From: Triplophysa rosa | Lineage: Eukaryota; Chordata; Actinopteri; Cypriniformes; Nemacheilidae | Assembly: GCF_024868665.1 (NCBI RefSeq) | Contig: NC_079906.1 | Location: 17,058,390 to 17,122,389, forward strand | Direction of reading: 5' to 3' | Length of the DNA: 64,000 bases | Part shown: in pieces, positions 35,135 to 49,100 of the stretch | Numbering within the stretch: the first letter of the stretch is position 1 | Layout of the letters: the number at the start of each line of letters is the position of its first letter | Translations under genes and position numbers: made by a program | The notes under the pieces: model-generated | Database searches by the model: none | What the model was told of the DNA's origin: nothing | Seen by the model: only the letters and a program-made list of their open reading frames with translations

Positions 35135-36958
35135 GTGTGACTGAGAAATGAGATCTTTATTTACAATTTCCAAAGAACCAGTTTGTTAACAAATATATCT
35201 ATAGTATGTACATGGAAGCAAAAGGAAATACCCATTTTCGCAACAATCTTCCATGAGTCTGCTCACAGGAGATTAGAGTCGGCTATTTACACGGCTTAAA
35301 CAATTTACAAAGTGCACCTCCGTCTCTCACAATACCTCATTATAAATATACATACACATAAGGGATGCAAAACATTTCTATGACCTACCAATTTAAAAGT
35401 AGAAACTGATTATCAAACCATTTGTGCCACACAAATCCTAACTGACCCCAAAGGCAGAGAGTTATAGCCAAAAAGACAGATTTTTAGTAGCAGCCTATTC
35501 TCTGAAGGAGGTAGAGATCTGCGTTACCTACTGCATATAAATAGCTCTGCCCGCTGGGTGACACAGACATGCTTAGAATCAGAGACATTTTGATGCTGGG
35601 TTTTAGAAACGGTTGCTGCATAGATGACACACCACAAAATTCTCTACATCTACCCTCTACAGGTCACTATTGGACAGACTGGCTCAGCTGTGAGAGAGGT
35701 GTGGGACGTTTTACAGTTCATTAAAAACCTAATACACTACGATCATCACAAATTCGGACCAGGAACATTATGGAGACTGATTTACAAACAAATATGTACA
35801 TCACAGTAAAGCGAGATCTTTTTCCAAAGACAGGTTGGATGTGGTGAGGCATTGGAAAGTTAGCCCAAAAGGTACACAATGAGTAAAACACTTCCTTTTC
35901 TTAAAAGTAAACCAATTTGTCCTTGTGCCAGACATAATCAAATACTACCGTTCATCTTTTCCTTGCAGTCGTTTCTTAAAAAACAACATTTTACTTTTAA
36001 AAGGTTGTGACGGTGGACACACAAACTAAGTAAGACAGAAATGAACATATTACAGCATTAGAGGTTTATCCAGCTACTGTATGAAGAAATAAGAGAGTTA
36101 AGACTAGATTAAAGCCAAAAGGACACTAAAGGAAGTATGGGAAATGTCGCTCCTGTATGAGCAAACAAGTAACCATGGAGGCACTTAATGGGAAAAATGG
36201 GAAATAAATGGGAAAGGCAAATGTTAAGGCTAGAATCCAGCATGACCGTGTTATGCACAGTTAGGATAACATTTCTGGTAACGGTTGTTGTATCTGTTGT
36301 CAGTACAGCATTACAAGGACAGTGTTTCTTTCTGCCTTCACAAAGCATACAGTCATTTGCATTCATCATTATCTTGCATCAAATTCCTTTACATTGTATT
36401 GCCATTTAGACATTCAAATTTTACTTATTGTGCTTCTTCAGCTGCGTAAAAGGGTAAAATAATCTCTTTTCTTTACACACTTTTCAACATTTCTTTAGAA
36501 TTCAATTGTTACTTTCAAATAAATTAATAGATTTAAAGGTAAGCATATTTATGATACAATCTAAATGAATTAAACAACTGTTTTTAAAAAAGTCTTTAAG
36601 TCTTCAGGTCTGTCCTGATTTGACCTGACCGTTTGTTTTGAGACTTGAGAATGGCAGAGCCAGTATTAGCAGCAACGATGAACCGACACACTATGGGGAA
36701 TTTGGACCCAAGCAGCTTCTACAATTAACACAGGATCGCGAATAGCTGGATTCAGACTCCCCGATACATTTGAGAATATCTCCAACATCTTCAGAAAGAT
36801 TTGACTTGCTGATGAGATGCCTTTTGTTTGGAATTCACGATGTCTTGTCATGGACTTTGAAGCAGACTCGAGGGGAATTCCCCACTAAATGTCTGTTTAT
36901 GCCAAGGCCCGGCTTACAACAGAAGGTACCTAAAAGGATATCTCTGTACGGAGCATCA
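35135..36958 (-). other. cep350: cep350 3' untranslated region
   Basis: Downstream of the TGA at 36959-36961. Non-repetitive, AT-rich sequence with no supportable exon, ending at the poly(A) signal. The extent is inferred from that signal. Confidence 0.55.
35156..35161 (-). terminator. cep350: cep350 candidate poly(A) signal
   Basis: AATAAA on the minus strand, 1.8 kb past the cep350 stop codon. Transcripts would end near 35135, leaving only about 0.7 kb to the qsox1 ATG. Confidence 0.55.
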
Positions 36959-37120
36959 TCAGAGAGTTCTTTTGGATCGATTCTCTTGGATTTGCGTCAG
37001 AACGTCAGCTGTGTCTTTAAGCAAGGCATCAAAAATCCCATCAGCTAGCTGCATCTTTACAAAAAGTTCATCCTCGTCGTAGTTCACCCACTGAGATTCG
37101 TCCTCATGCAACTCCTGGAC
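36959..37120 (-). CDS. cep350: cep350 last coding exon
   Basis: Encodes VQELHEDESQWVNYDEDELF and QLADGIFDALLKDTADVL, ending NRSKRTL and TGA. Human ends KQGRMLLV, so the extreme C-terminus differs. Confidence 0.96.
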   Translation of the reverse strand, partial: VQELHEDESQWVNYDEDELFVKMQLADGIFDALLKDTADVLTQIQENRSKRTL

Positions 37121-40100
37121 CTAAAGGGTTGGTTATAATATATTTATACATTTTATTTTGCATTTACTTTTCAACAATTAAACCGCATTATACCATTTTT
37201 ACGACATTATCCATATAACAGTTATGTTGATGTAAAAATTAGATGGTAGGGCTGATAAACGATTAATCACATACATAAGAAAAGTTTGTGTTAACATAAT
37301 ATAATGTTTGTGTGCTGTGCATTTTAATTTTGTATTTATAAAAACATAAACATACATGAACATATTTAAGAAACTGTTAAATATAAAAATCAATTAATGT
37401 TTATATATAATTTAAGTTATATATAAATATACACACGCAAATAGTCTAAATAGATACACGTTTAAGTGTATGTTTATAAATACAAAATAAATATGCACAG
37501 TACACAAGACATATGTTATATAGATACAAAGTTTAATTCTGGATGCGATTAATCGTTTAACAGCCCTATTAGGTGGCATTAAAAACATTAAATGTGAAGT
37601 TTGAAAAAACTTACTAGAATGTGGTCAACCCGGTCTCGTTTCTTACGGCCAAATTTGATCATCTTCTGCCAGTCTGTTTTTTGATTCTGTTCTTTTCTTA
37701 GCCCACACAACTTTAAAACCTCAACGGTAACAAATTCCTGAAATAAGAAATCAAATATATAACAAATGTAACAAGGTACAAGAATATACCTTAATTTACA
37801 AAGTACCACTGTCTAAAAAAAGCATAGCATCTTGCATACCTGAACTGTCGTGATGTCGTTGGGGCATTTCACTCGATGGAAGTAGTTGGAATTAAGGCGA
37901 TGTGGCTTCATCCATTGTGGCTGATCAACTTTTGGATCTTCTGCATAGATGTCTTTAATGACCTCCCATGATAAATCAAAGACGGCCTGTAAATCAACCA
38001 AGCCACAAACATTTTTACTCGCTCACTTTCCTGAAGCTTAAACAAAGACAACCCTAAATAACAGCTCGATACTTACTAGTTTGTAGCTTTGTTTGCACTG
38101 AGATTCCTGGTCATTGGCTTTGGCATCTTCTCCCAGAAAATTATCGGAAGGTTGAGGTTTAGGTACTCCAGCCAGACTTGGTCTACCATTACCCAGCTTG
38201 CAGCTTTTCCAGATCTCTAGTGTGGCAGCGCCGACCAGTTTCTTCACCTCCTGGACAGTGTGAGGAACAATCATAGCAGGCTCTTCTGGTTGTTTCATCT
38301 GCAAGGGAAGCTCAGGCCTCGGTGGCGTTTTGGTTTGCTCCCCTGAACTCAGAGAGGTAGAAATCCCATCTTTCTGCTGTTTTTGTTTCTGTTGTTGTTG
38401 TTTCCGTGAACTGAGACCAAAATCCTCATCAAACCAGTCTTGATCGTCTCCGAGGCTATCGAAGAGCTCACGGCTCAGCTCGAGCTCCGTCAGACGTTTA
38501 GCTAGCTCTTCCTGTCCACTTGTACCCAAGAAGGGGCTTTCCTGTTGAAAAGACATGGTAGAACACTCATCACTCTCACCTCTGTACAGCTTTTATCACC
38601 TTTAGTTTAAGAGAAGCTATGTTTAGACTTAACATCATCACCTCTAGACTTTACCAACAGGACGTTTAGTGTGTTGCTCATTGAACTTTGCAACAAACTG
38701 CATCCATCAGTCCATAGATGTGTCAATACAGCTCGATACGTCAACAAGCATTACACATTAGGCAATGTTAGCAGCTTGCTAGGTAATCATTCACTTGTTT
38801 TTAAGAAAAACATGAGGACTCGAGGATGATAACATTTTTTAACCAGTTTAACGGCAACAAACGAAGAAGTTAGATAAAATGAAAACTGACAAGAACTGTC
38901 AATGCCACTTACAGGTCTGTTGCAATGCTCAGGAGATGAAAGTTCTTCCTGGTCTTCATCAAAGAAAGTGCGGAAGTTGTCTGTCCTTGTATTGGATCTA
39001 TTTTGAGACTTAAAGTTGTTGCTCCTAAGTCCATCATCTTCATTGATGAAGTCTCTTTTCAACTGATTAGCAGCTGATAACTTCTCCTCTTTATCTTTCT
39101 TGATCTTCTGGAATTGATTCACAGCGTCACTTAAAAAGTTTTCCACAAGTTTATCCGCAAGGGTGGTCAAAGCTCTTTTGTTATTCAAGTCCTCTCTCGT
39201 ATCAACACTGGCCTCCTCGATAGATATATCTGTAGATTTCGGAAGGCCGTCGACTCTGGATTTCTCATCCTCTTCTAACAGGTCCAAAATAACTGCTGTT
39301 TGTTCATTTTCCTGTTTTTGTTTTTTAGACAACCATTTATCCAAATTATTTAGGAATGGAACCTCTTCATCAACTGATGCTTCCCCAAATTCCAGAATGA
39401 TGCCTCTGCCATTAGGCACTGTGTGTGGACCTTTGTCAAAATCCTCAATATTGAAGTCAATATCATTCGAATCCAGGTTATTCTGTTCGAAGTTGGGTTT
39501 AAACGGCTCACCAGAAGGTTCTTTGCTCTCGGGATGCAACTCTAGGTCAGATTTTTGTCCTTTCATGTTTTGGAGATTTCTATGCTCTTCCTTCTTCTCT
39601 GAGCAATTGGGTTTCTTGTTCAGTTGGTCATCAAATGAAGAATCTTCATCTTCTGTATCTGCGCTGGCCTCGAACTTCTCTGGAAGACGAGAGATCTTGT
39701 CTGGTGGGGCGAATATTCCATGGTTTTCCCTACACTCAAAGTACACAACCCCATCATAAGTTCCTTTATTACTTCCCTCAGGGTTGTCCAGTTCAACCCC
39801 AGCCCAAAATCCATTGGCAAAGTTGGTTTGTCCTTTAAATCTTAGGGTTCCTGGTTGAACGTTACTCACCAGAACTCTGTCTCCAACGCAGAAGCTTGGC
39901 AACTCATCGTTTATTGGCAAGGTTGGCTCTTGAGGAGAAGCTGGACATTTTGAGGAGCTGTAGACATCCTCTTTGGAGACCTTACCAAGTCTATTGAAGT
40001 CTGCATGACTTTCTGCTTGGAAGCTCCCATTAGTACTTCCTGATCGGATACTTAGCTCTTCTTCAATTTCCTCTTCGCTACTGTACGTAGGGGACTTGTA

Positions 40101-43100
40101 AGATGACTTCTTGGGTTCTGGGGAAGAAGGTGATGCAGGTTTTGATTCATGGATATCCTCCTTGAATGATTCAAAAGAAGAATCAAAGTCATCATTATAT
40201 CCATCACCAGGAGACGGTGTTTCTTTGATCTTTGGTGAATCCTCTTTCTTGGACAACATGAAGTCAGGGGTGTAAGAACGATCCATGACTGATGGCATCT
40301 TCTCAGCTAACGGGTAGTCTAGATCTTTTGATTCCTCAGTAGGAGATGCATTAATGTCCATTTCAAATCTGGAGCTCTCTCCAACATCTACAACAATTTG
40401 AAATGCTGGCTTTTCATCCTTCCCAGACAACCGTTCCTCTTCAGTTTTAACATCCACATCCTTTAAGATCTGAGACTCAAGATCCAGTTTAAGCTGAGGA
40501 TCAGAGTGCTGGTCAGAGATGTCACTCTCAGACACTTCAGACTTGACATACTCCAGTTCCTCCATGATATCTGACTTTTGGCTAGAGACCATGCTCTCAT
40601 CTCCTGAGAGGTGGTCACTGGCTCCTGTCCTAACTAAATGCTCTAGAAGCGGAGGTGCATCCTCTAAATGGTGGCTAGGCAAGTCTGGACTGTGCAAACT
40701 CCTCAAATCATCCATATGTTCTGGGCTTCCCACAACTGGGGTTGGGGTAACAGTAGGAGGATCTTCGTCTGAGGTAAAGTCCTCATGTTGTGATGTGTAT
40801 TTGTGATGTTCTGATGGTCCAACGTCATCTGCAAACAAAAGTAGATATCATACATGATTGTATTGTTATGTGTACTTTCAGTTTGGTCTAAAGCACTTTA
40901 GTCAAATAGTTAGTATACCTTTCTCAGCTGACGTCTCTGTGGGCACCGATTTCTCAGATTCTGTGACAATCTTCCAGTTTTTGCTAGTCTCAGGCCTGTC
41001 AAATTAAACAAGTACACCAAACATTAGAGAAATGAATGGTAATGCACAGGAAAATAAATAAATAAGAGTCAAGACTAACCTCTGAAGAGGAGGAGGTTTT
41101 ATTCGAGGCTTTTCAGTGGCTGACGTGGGAGTTTTAATCTGAGGTTTAGTAGTTGGAGTGTTGTCAGGCTCTTTACTCAGCTCAGCCTTGGTCTTCTGAA
41201 TGAAGTCATTGTATGACTGAGGAACACACGACTCTCACATAAACACACTGAGAACTCTCCATTATAGTCAATTATAAATCAGATGGTTTCACTTAATACT
41301 TGACCATCAATAATAATGAATCCTCTACAGCCAATAGGCTGCATAAACTTCCATCCAAAACAAATTCAAAGAGGGGAGGTTGCTGACCTCGAGCTGTTTC
41401 AGCAGACTAGCCTCCTGAGCCTTCAGCCGTTCTTTATGTCTTTTCTTCTGCTCTTTCTTCAGCTGGTAGACCACCGTTTTGCGCTTACGGAGCTCGTCCT
41501 TGAGGGCGCGAATGCGGCTCTCAATATCGCTCTGATCTGATGCGGTTTCTAATACCATTAAAAAAACAATGTTTGAGAAATATAAAGTAAACTGTCTAAT
41601 GCAACATTACAGTTTTACAGTCTCCATAGCGATTAGAAATGCTAAAAAAATAAAAATAAAGAAATGTGAACATAGGAGGAGCATCTTCCTTCATACATAT
41701 ATCAGTATAAGAGCATGGTGCCTTATCTGTGCTTCTATAAAATGACTAAGCACTTTGTGTTTAGCTCTGAGTGCACTTCCCTGGCTCAGAGCATTATATT
41801 TTGCTGGCACAGTGTGTAACTCTTTCTCATGTATACAGATCACCAAAAGATGGTTGGGATAGAATCGACTATATAAATGAACCTTGCTACTAACATATAA
41901 CTGCCCTGACTAAACAGTTAAAACAATAATTCTAGCCTTTACATAAAAAATAAACAGTATTTAATTTAAATATTAGAAATTAATTTACATCAATCCATCT
42001 TTAAAACAACTGCAAAGACCAATGGTTCATTACTAAAAGTTGGGGCCTTAAAATATCAGAGATGCAATGATGTTCATAAAACATTTTCTAGAAAGAAAAT
42101 ACACCCTGGACTGATTTGATCCAGCAAATCCATGTAATCTTCAAAATCTTTTTAGAAAAACTATACCAGAGAAAGGATCTTACCGGATGGAGTGGCCGAA
42201 TGGGGGTCACTGATGTGAGGGTCGCTGCTCTTAAAGCCCGAGTGCACCTGCATCCTACTGCAGCTTCCGCTGGGGCTCGCGACAGTGCCAGTCTGACTAC
42301 CGTCTGGATGTCGAACAGAGCTGAGGCTGGCTTTCCCTGGAGGAGACTACCAACACAAACAGGAAGATGAATCCAAGGTCAGGACATGTAAATCACACTC
42401 ACCAATCAGAGCTAGAAATCAACATCCTGTAATGTCACTTCTTGTAAGATGCATACAGCTTTACACATTTCTACTTTTCCTATCCTTTACATGCTCCAAT
42501 CTGATCTTTTTCACATTCCCAGTTGATCATGTAGGATCCATACAGCTTGGTTCTCACCTGTTTGCTGTCTGTAGTGTGGAACTCAGGTGAGTAGATGGTA
42601 TCAGGAGCAGGGCTGCCGGCCATATGCGGGGAGGGGAGCTCAGAGAGGGGACGGTCTGAAGAAAGACTGGCCAACTGCTCTGGAACAGATAGATCTGTGT
42701 GCACGCTGGACACGGACAACGCCGGGGAGTCATCCTCACTGCCTGCTTCTGTGGGCACATGCATACAGATGCAAAGGTGTAATGAGTCAATGCAGCATCT
42801 AATAAATGTTTTGACAATCACTTTCATTTGGTTTTACTCTTCACCTTGTCCTCTGGAACTCTTACTGCGTTCGCTCTCCCGGCTGCGCGGTTGCTTCTGC
42901 GGTGGCGTTTTGATGCGTGCCTGCTGCTGTTTCTCCCAGGCCGCAAGGGCCTGTTTCTCCATACGCCGCACTTCTGCTTCCTCTGCATCCAAACGCTGTC
43001 GCCACTCCAACAGTTCTTCTGCATGTTTTCGTCTCTGCATCAACTGCTGCTCTCTCTTAGTGAGAAACCTGCAGGAGAGAGAGAGAGAGGGTCCGGGAAA

Positions 43101-46100
43101 GAAAGCAAGCAGAGGAAGAGAGAGAGAGCAGAAAGAGAATGGGAGAACGAGACTGTTTAAAGCAAAGAGACACTTTAGAGATGCACCACCACAAACGCAG
43201 GCAAAGCAGACATCCAACTTACCAAGTTTTCTTACCCACCCAGTTAGTTTCACTTACAAAGACCGTGAACCTGTATCACATTCGGATAACGCTCATACGC
43301 ACGCACGCACAAAACCCAAATCATGCTTCCCCTGGAAACCTGCAATCCTTTCAAAGGGGAACTAACAGGCAACAAGCCCTCCTAGGATTTTTCATGCACA
43401 TAAACCAGCTTTTGGGTGACAAACACAGAGACGACCATATGACACACTCCAACCAACCCAGGGTTTGACAAACAGTGTTATGCTTTTGTCTCTATAAGTG
43501 AAGCGTTTGATTTGATAGTTTTTTGCTAGAAAATAAAAATAAATCATTTTACACTAAATCTATATTTACAAAAAATAGCTTTAACAAAAGATGTTTTCTC
43601 AGAATCAGATTGTAATATAGATATAAAAACAACCCAATTATTTGATATTCAAATTAAGTGCATTAAGCCAAAAACGGAACAATTAAAATTGTACATTTAT
43701 GTTATGATCGTTTGCGAGCTGTGCCAAGTGTCCTTCACTAAAGCCAGGTTATTTTATAAGGAAAAATAAATGTCCTCCATGCCTCGGTATGGTGGATCAA
43801 ACTCGCCTGCCTTTTTTTATTGAAAGTTAAGATCATTAAAAACATGTTATAGAAAAACAGATGGCTTTATCTAAAAGCAATTGTCTTGCTTTGTGAATAA
43901 AACAGCCATCTTCATTGAACCATAAATTCCATTATGTTGCTTCAGTCATATATACTCATTAGCTCATCACGGGCTACACTTATTTAATCAGGGGCTGGAG
44001 TTAAGATTTACTGTGGCCATTGGGCAGATGAAGAAGTCCTAAACTAGCATTATTCAGGGACGCACCATACATCAGTCTGCCCGGCCTGTCTGAAGTGAGA
44101 TATTCCTCTCCGTCTCCACTCACCACAACACCAAGTTGGAGAACAGATTAAACGGAGCTCTTTCTTTGTGTGTGGTGCATGGATGAGTTATTCGCTCCGA
44201 AATCAAAAGAAAAAAATTTGATTATCAAAAAGACAAATGAAATCTAACCTAATGTTTTTCTTCGAAATTTGAGGTGAAATACGACTTGGACATCATTTTG
44301 TGGGATTCTATATTTAATCAAGACAGACCAGCAGGTGAGACGAAGACTAGATTCGAAAGGATCCCACCATATAGAGACAAAAGATGAAATACCCCCTCAA
44401 AAAAAAAAAAAAACCCACCCATTTAATTCACCATAATTCAAATGAGTGTGATCTTTGGCTTTGAGATTCGTAACAGTCATGACCATTTGCCTATCATTGA
44501 TCTACAAGACAAGTCAAAAAACATGGCTCATTGCATTTTAACCCAACATTAAACACATAATAAACTTGAATAATCTTAGTAGCCAAAGAGCTCATTTCAA
44601 CATGGTGTAGCTGTTTTTTCATCCATCATTGCATTCCACTTTTCCAAAATGTAACCCCACCAAACATTCCCCCACCCACCACGCATCATCAGTGGATGAA
44701 CAAAAGCATGCTCCATGGGAAACAGGTGCCGTGAAAGGTTAGGAGTACAAGAGGGGGATTGTGGGTAACTGTACCTGACCAATTGGCTGTAGATAAAGAG
44801 CTGGAATTTGGGGTGGAGTTTTGGGAGACAGACAGACAGACAGGCCCAATGATGAGCCGTGAAGACAGAGAAGAAATAATGGACAGGAGAGCAGTGTCTA
44901 AAAACAGAAGATTCGACAGGGAATTATCATCAAAAGTGAATAGAATGGGACAGATTCAGAATGTTAGGAGAGTGCGAATAACACACAAGAAACACACAAA
45001 TATGGAGAGAGAGAGAAAGAGAGAGAGAGAGTGTAAATGTGTGTCTGTTTTTTCCTAGCTAAGAAAACAGATTAACCAACAGTGAATGCTTGCACTTGCA
45101 GTTAACCACATGCTGAAACTTTTTAACAGTATAAAGCAACATACATAAAACACAACAACATCTGAGAAATGATCAAAGTCATTCTGCGTTTAACAGAAGA
45201 GTTTATGAGAAAGCTGAAAGGTCTATAATTACAAGCTCCCCCTTTCATCTGCACATGGCCTGGAAATGTTTATGTGCCGACACAGTGGTCAGATCATAAA
45301 AACTGGCCACGTCACCAAATCTTTAAGTCTTTTTTTGGGACTTTTTTGCATTTATATTGTTTTCATTACAATTAGATAATTAAACGCATGAAAATACATT
45401 TATGCAATACATAATATACTATATATGGGTCAAAGATGAAAAAGGGTTTAAGCATAAAACAATAAGTGCTTTAAACTGTTGTTGTTCAAAAAAAAGAAAG
45501 AAAATGTTTTCGGTTTAATTTAATTGCATTTTTGTTTTTCTGAGGAAAAAATATACATACATTTCCCCCTGATTTACAGAAGCCGCCCACTAAAATGTCA
45601 TTCAGTGTAACAATCTTGTCAGGCATATTTACAACAAAAGTCATCATTATGACATATTAAAAGACTAATTCCTTTCACCCCAAATGCTAATTAGTTGTAA
45701 TTTTTAATTTTTTAAAATGTTTTACACATTTTTTTACTCATTTAAATCACAATAAAATGTAATCCCTTATTCTTTTAAATATTTTAATATGTACCAGTCA
45801 GAATAAGCATGTCCTTTGAAATATTGTATTACATTGAATGACAATGTATTTCAACCAAATTTTGACATTTCGTTCTCCAAAAACTTAGTTGAAACCATAA
45901 AGTAGAAATTTTACTACATTTAATGTGCTTTCTATGGACATAAAATCACTTTTGTAAATTTGTTTTGATGGGGACATCTTAACGTCTTTGATCCATATAC
46001 ATATTTTTGGGATGAAATTGGAGTCCTTAGTCCTTTTTGTGAAACAACAGCAAATTGTTGGTTTGCTTTAATAGCATTAATGAGTGATTTAATAGGAAAT

Positions 46101-49100
46101 CACTTTCTGAAAACTATTTAATTAATGTAACTATTAAAAAATATTAAATTATTAAATTAAACACAAATTAAAGGAATAGTTTACCAAATTGTCATATATG
46201 GGTTAACTATTCCTTTAAGTTTTGAAAAAAAAAACTTCCAACACTGCAATGCAAATCCTTATCTTCTAATTAACACAGAATTCTCTAAATCTGATTACAA
46301 GCCCCTTTGAATAAAACTGGATCATGAATGTATTGGTGCTGTGCGGATAGACCACTGAATAAAAACAGATGAAAGTTACAAAAAGGGATCATCATGCTGT
46401 TAGTGCTTTCAGAGTGAGAAAAAGTGAGCAGAAGCGCTACAATCGCAATTTAGCATGTGATTAGTTAAATCCATCCCTCAGCGTACCAATTTCATTCACA
46501 CAAAAATGTGTCAGCGCTATGAAAAGTTTTGGAACAATAGTACGACCCTCACCAGTTGCCAAGCTGTGACGATAAACAAAACATGTTGTCAAATCAGCCT
46601 GAGTGGCTGAACATAGAAGAATGAGATCACATACAATGAGCAGAGAATTGAGAGAACACATGGAGGTTATGAAGCACATTGAAACATCCCCAAATAACTG
46701 AGAGACCATTTCATGAGATTGAAATAATAAAGATTGCATTAGGGTAATCAATGATTCAGACATCTCGTTGGCATTTTCTGTTTACTAGTGCCATAAAGAT
46801 ATGGGTCTCTATTTTAGATGCGAAACAAAGACTATGAAATGTATCCTCAAATTCATTGAGGGAGAAGGGGACTGTTTTCCTACACAGAGCACGCTTGAGT
46901 TCAAACCAAAGATTCTGCACACAGAAATGTACACCAAGTTAGCTGTTAAAAACGGACAAAACACAGGTCACTGGGAAATTAATAAATGGTATTAGTAGTA
47001 TTAGCAGGTCAAACTATAAGAAACCACCCTCTGTGCACACCAAACAGGAATTCTTTGCTTGGCCTTGGAAGTGGTTTGCAATTCAAATTTACACGTTATT
47101 AAAGTTTGCAAGCTGCAAACCGTAACTTTTTTGGACAAAAACAAACACAAAACAGCTTTTGCGAGTAATGTAACATTGACTTCATTTGACTTTAACCCAG
47201 CTAAACTTAAAATTTTATGTTTCAGTTCAAAAAATGATCAAAGAATAAATGTTCTGATTTACTCTTAAAAAAAAATAAAAAAATAGTTACGCATTAGTGA
47301 GGACAGGAGAGGGATATAATAAATAGAAAATTGGGTGTTTATTTACTTCTCGTCCATGTGAATGCGCATCTTTTTCAGTTTCTGCATGATGCTGCTGGTT
47401 TCACTGCCTGACACAGACAAGGGGGAGGGGCTCCGTGTCTCTGCATCTGTTACTATGACACTGGGCGGAGCAGACTCCTCTGCCACACCTGACACAGGTG
47501 ATTCCTGTAACAAATGTAAAAAAGCCCTTTCAAAACGTGCTTGCAAGACAGAACTATGTTGCTATTTCTCAAAAGGTCTGGTTGGATCTTGCCATCTTCA
47601 GCCACAGGAAGGGTATGTGTTTTTTAAATCAGGATACTGATTTAACGCATGTTATCACACACACACAGTAACATAACCGATTCTTCACAGAACTAACCAG
47701 GTTTGCGTCTCCAGATTTTTTCAGTCGCTCTTTCAATCTGAGGGTCGAGTTTCTCATTCTCTCGATCTCCTCCTGCTGTTTGAGGAGCAACTGTCTCTCT
47801 CTCCTCGCTGCTTTATTGGCCTCCTGCAGCCGTTTAATCTCCGCCTGTGAAACAAACATCACTGATTTACTTTGCATTTGTAATGCTAAAATATTCTATC
47901 ACCCCACGGTATTCAGAAATATGACATCAATTCCACACATTTTTTACAGATACATCTACACATCAGTATGTTACCTGTTCCTGTTGGAGTTTCATTATTA
48001 GGCCTCTCTGTCTCTTACGGAGGGGTGGCATCTTATCGTCTTCTCCTTTATCTCGGAGACGCCTGAAGGAGAGAGCAGGCAGGAAAAGAATAAACACTCA
48101 ATAACACTCACACATAAATCAACACTCATGCTGTCTGTGAATTTATGGGTTTGTGTCTCAACACTGGGAGACAAACAGAACTTCTTTGAGACATGAAAAC
48201 ATGAAAGAGCATTCACGATGTATGCAACGTCACATTGCTGAATCAAAGAGAATATTCAGTAAAAAAACATGTTTAATGACGCAATGACATTATTAGTTCA
48301 TATTTTCCGCTTATACACAGACGAACAAAAGTCCTTTCAGTCAATGCCAAGCATTGATATATAATGCTCAATAAAGCCACAGACATTTATTACAAGAGTA
48401 AATGAGATCGATTTAATGCGTTCAATATATTTTTCTACCATTTTAAAGTCAATATGTTGTACACTATAATGACAGTATGAACATCACAATATAAATGTCC
48501 TGCCTCTTCTGATGTTCCAGCCAGGCCAGTTCAGCTTTGGTCTTTTCTCTGAGGGCTTTCTGGCGCAGACGAAGCAGTGAATTCTGGTGCTGAGCGCGAA
48601 CCTCCTCCTCTTTCATGTACTGACGCACCAGGTCCATGGTGAACTTGGAGAAGCTGTCCTGACCGCTGGAGAAAGGCGTGCTGCCCTCCTGCTGTGCATT
48701 ATGTTTTGGAAACACACAAGAAGAGTCATAAATAAAACAAGAAATCAAAACTATAAACAACCAAAGGAAACAAAAGGCTGGAAAGACTTCATCAGAACCA
48801 ATTCATTTTTAAAGCATAGTCAAGGAAAAGCAGCCAACATCACATACAAGAACTTTTTCATTACTTTTTTTTTAAAATAAAGAATTCAGCCCAGTTGGAT
48901 ATGTAATAAAGGTGATCCCAGAGCTCATTCCGTCAATCAGACAAAACCTCACCTTTGAACTCTCTCTGGGGCTGGTTCTGTCATGGCGGTGGTCATCATC
49001 AGACTCAGGATGAGGACTGGGTTTCCTGTCCAGCGATTCACGACGATGGGCCTCTGATGGCAGTAGAGAACGGAATGATTTTTCCTCGATCTCATCCTCA

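Noticed and set aside
39163..39759. 198-residue plus-strand open frame
   Set aside because: Exact antisense of the cep350 CAP-Gly exon; Ser-rich composition is the reverse of an acidic coding strand.
42595..43365. 256-residue plus-strand open frame
   Set aside because: Antisense shadow of cep350 exons 24 and 25 and their introns; no family motif, low-complexity Arg/Glu tail from a GA tract.
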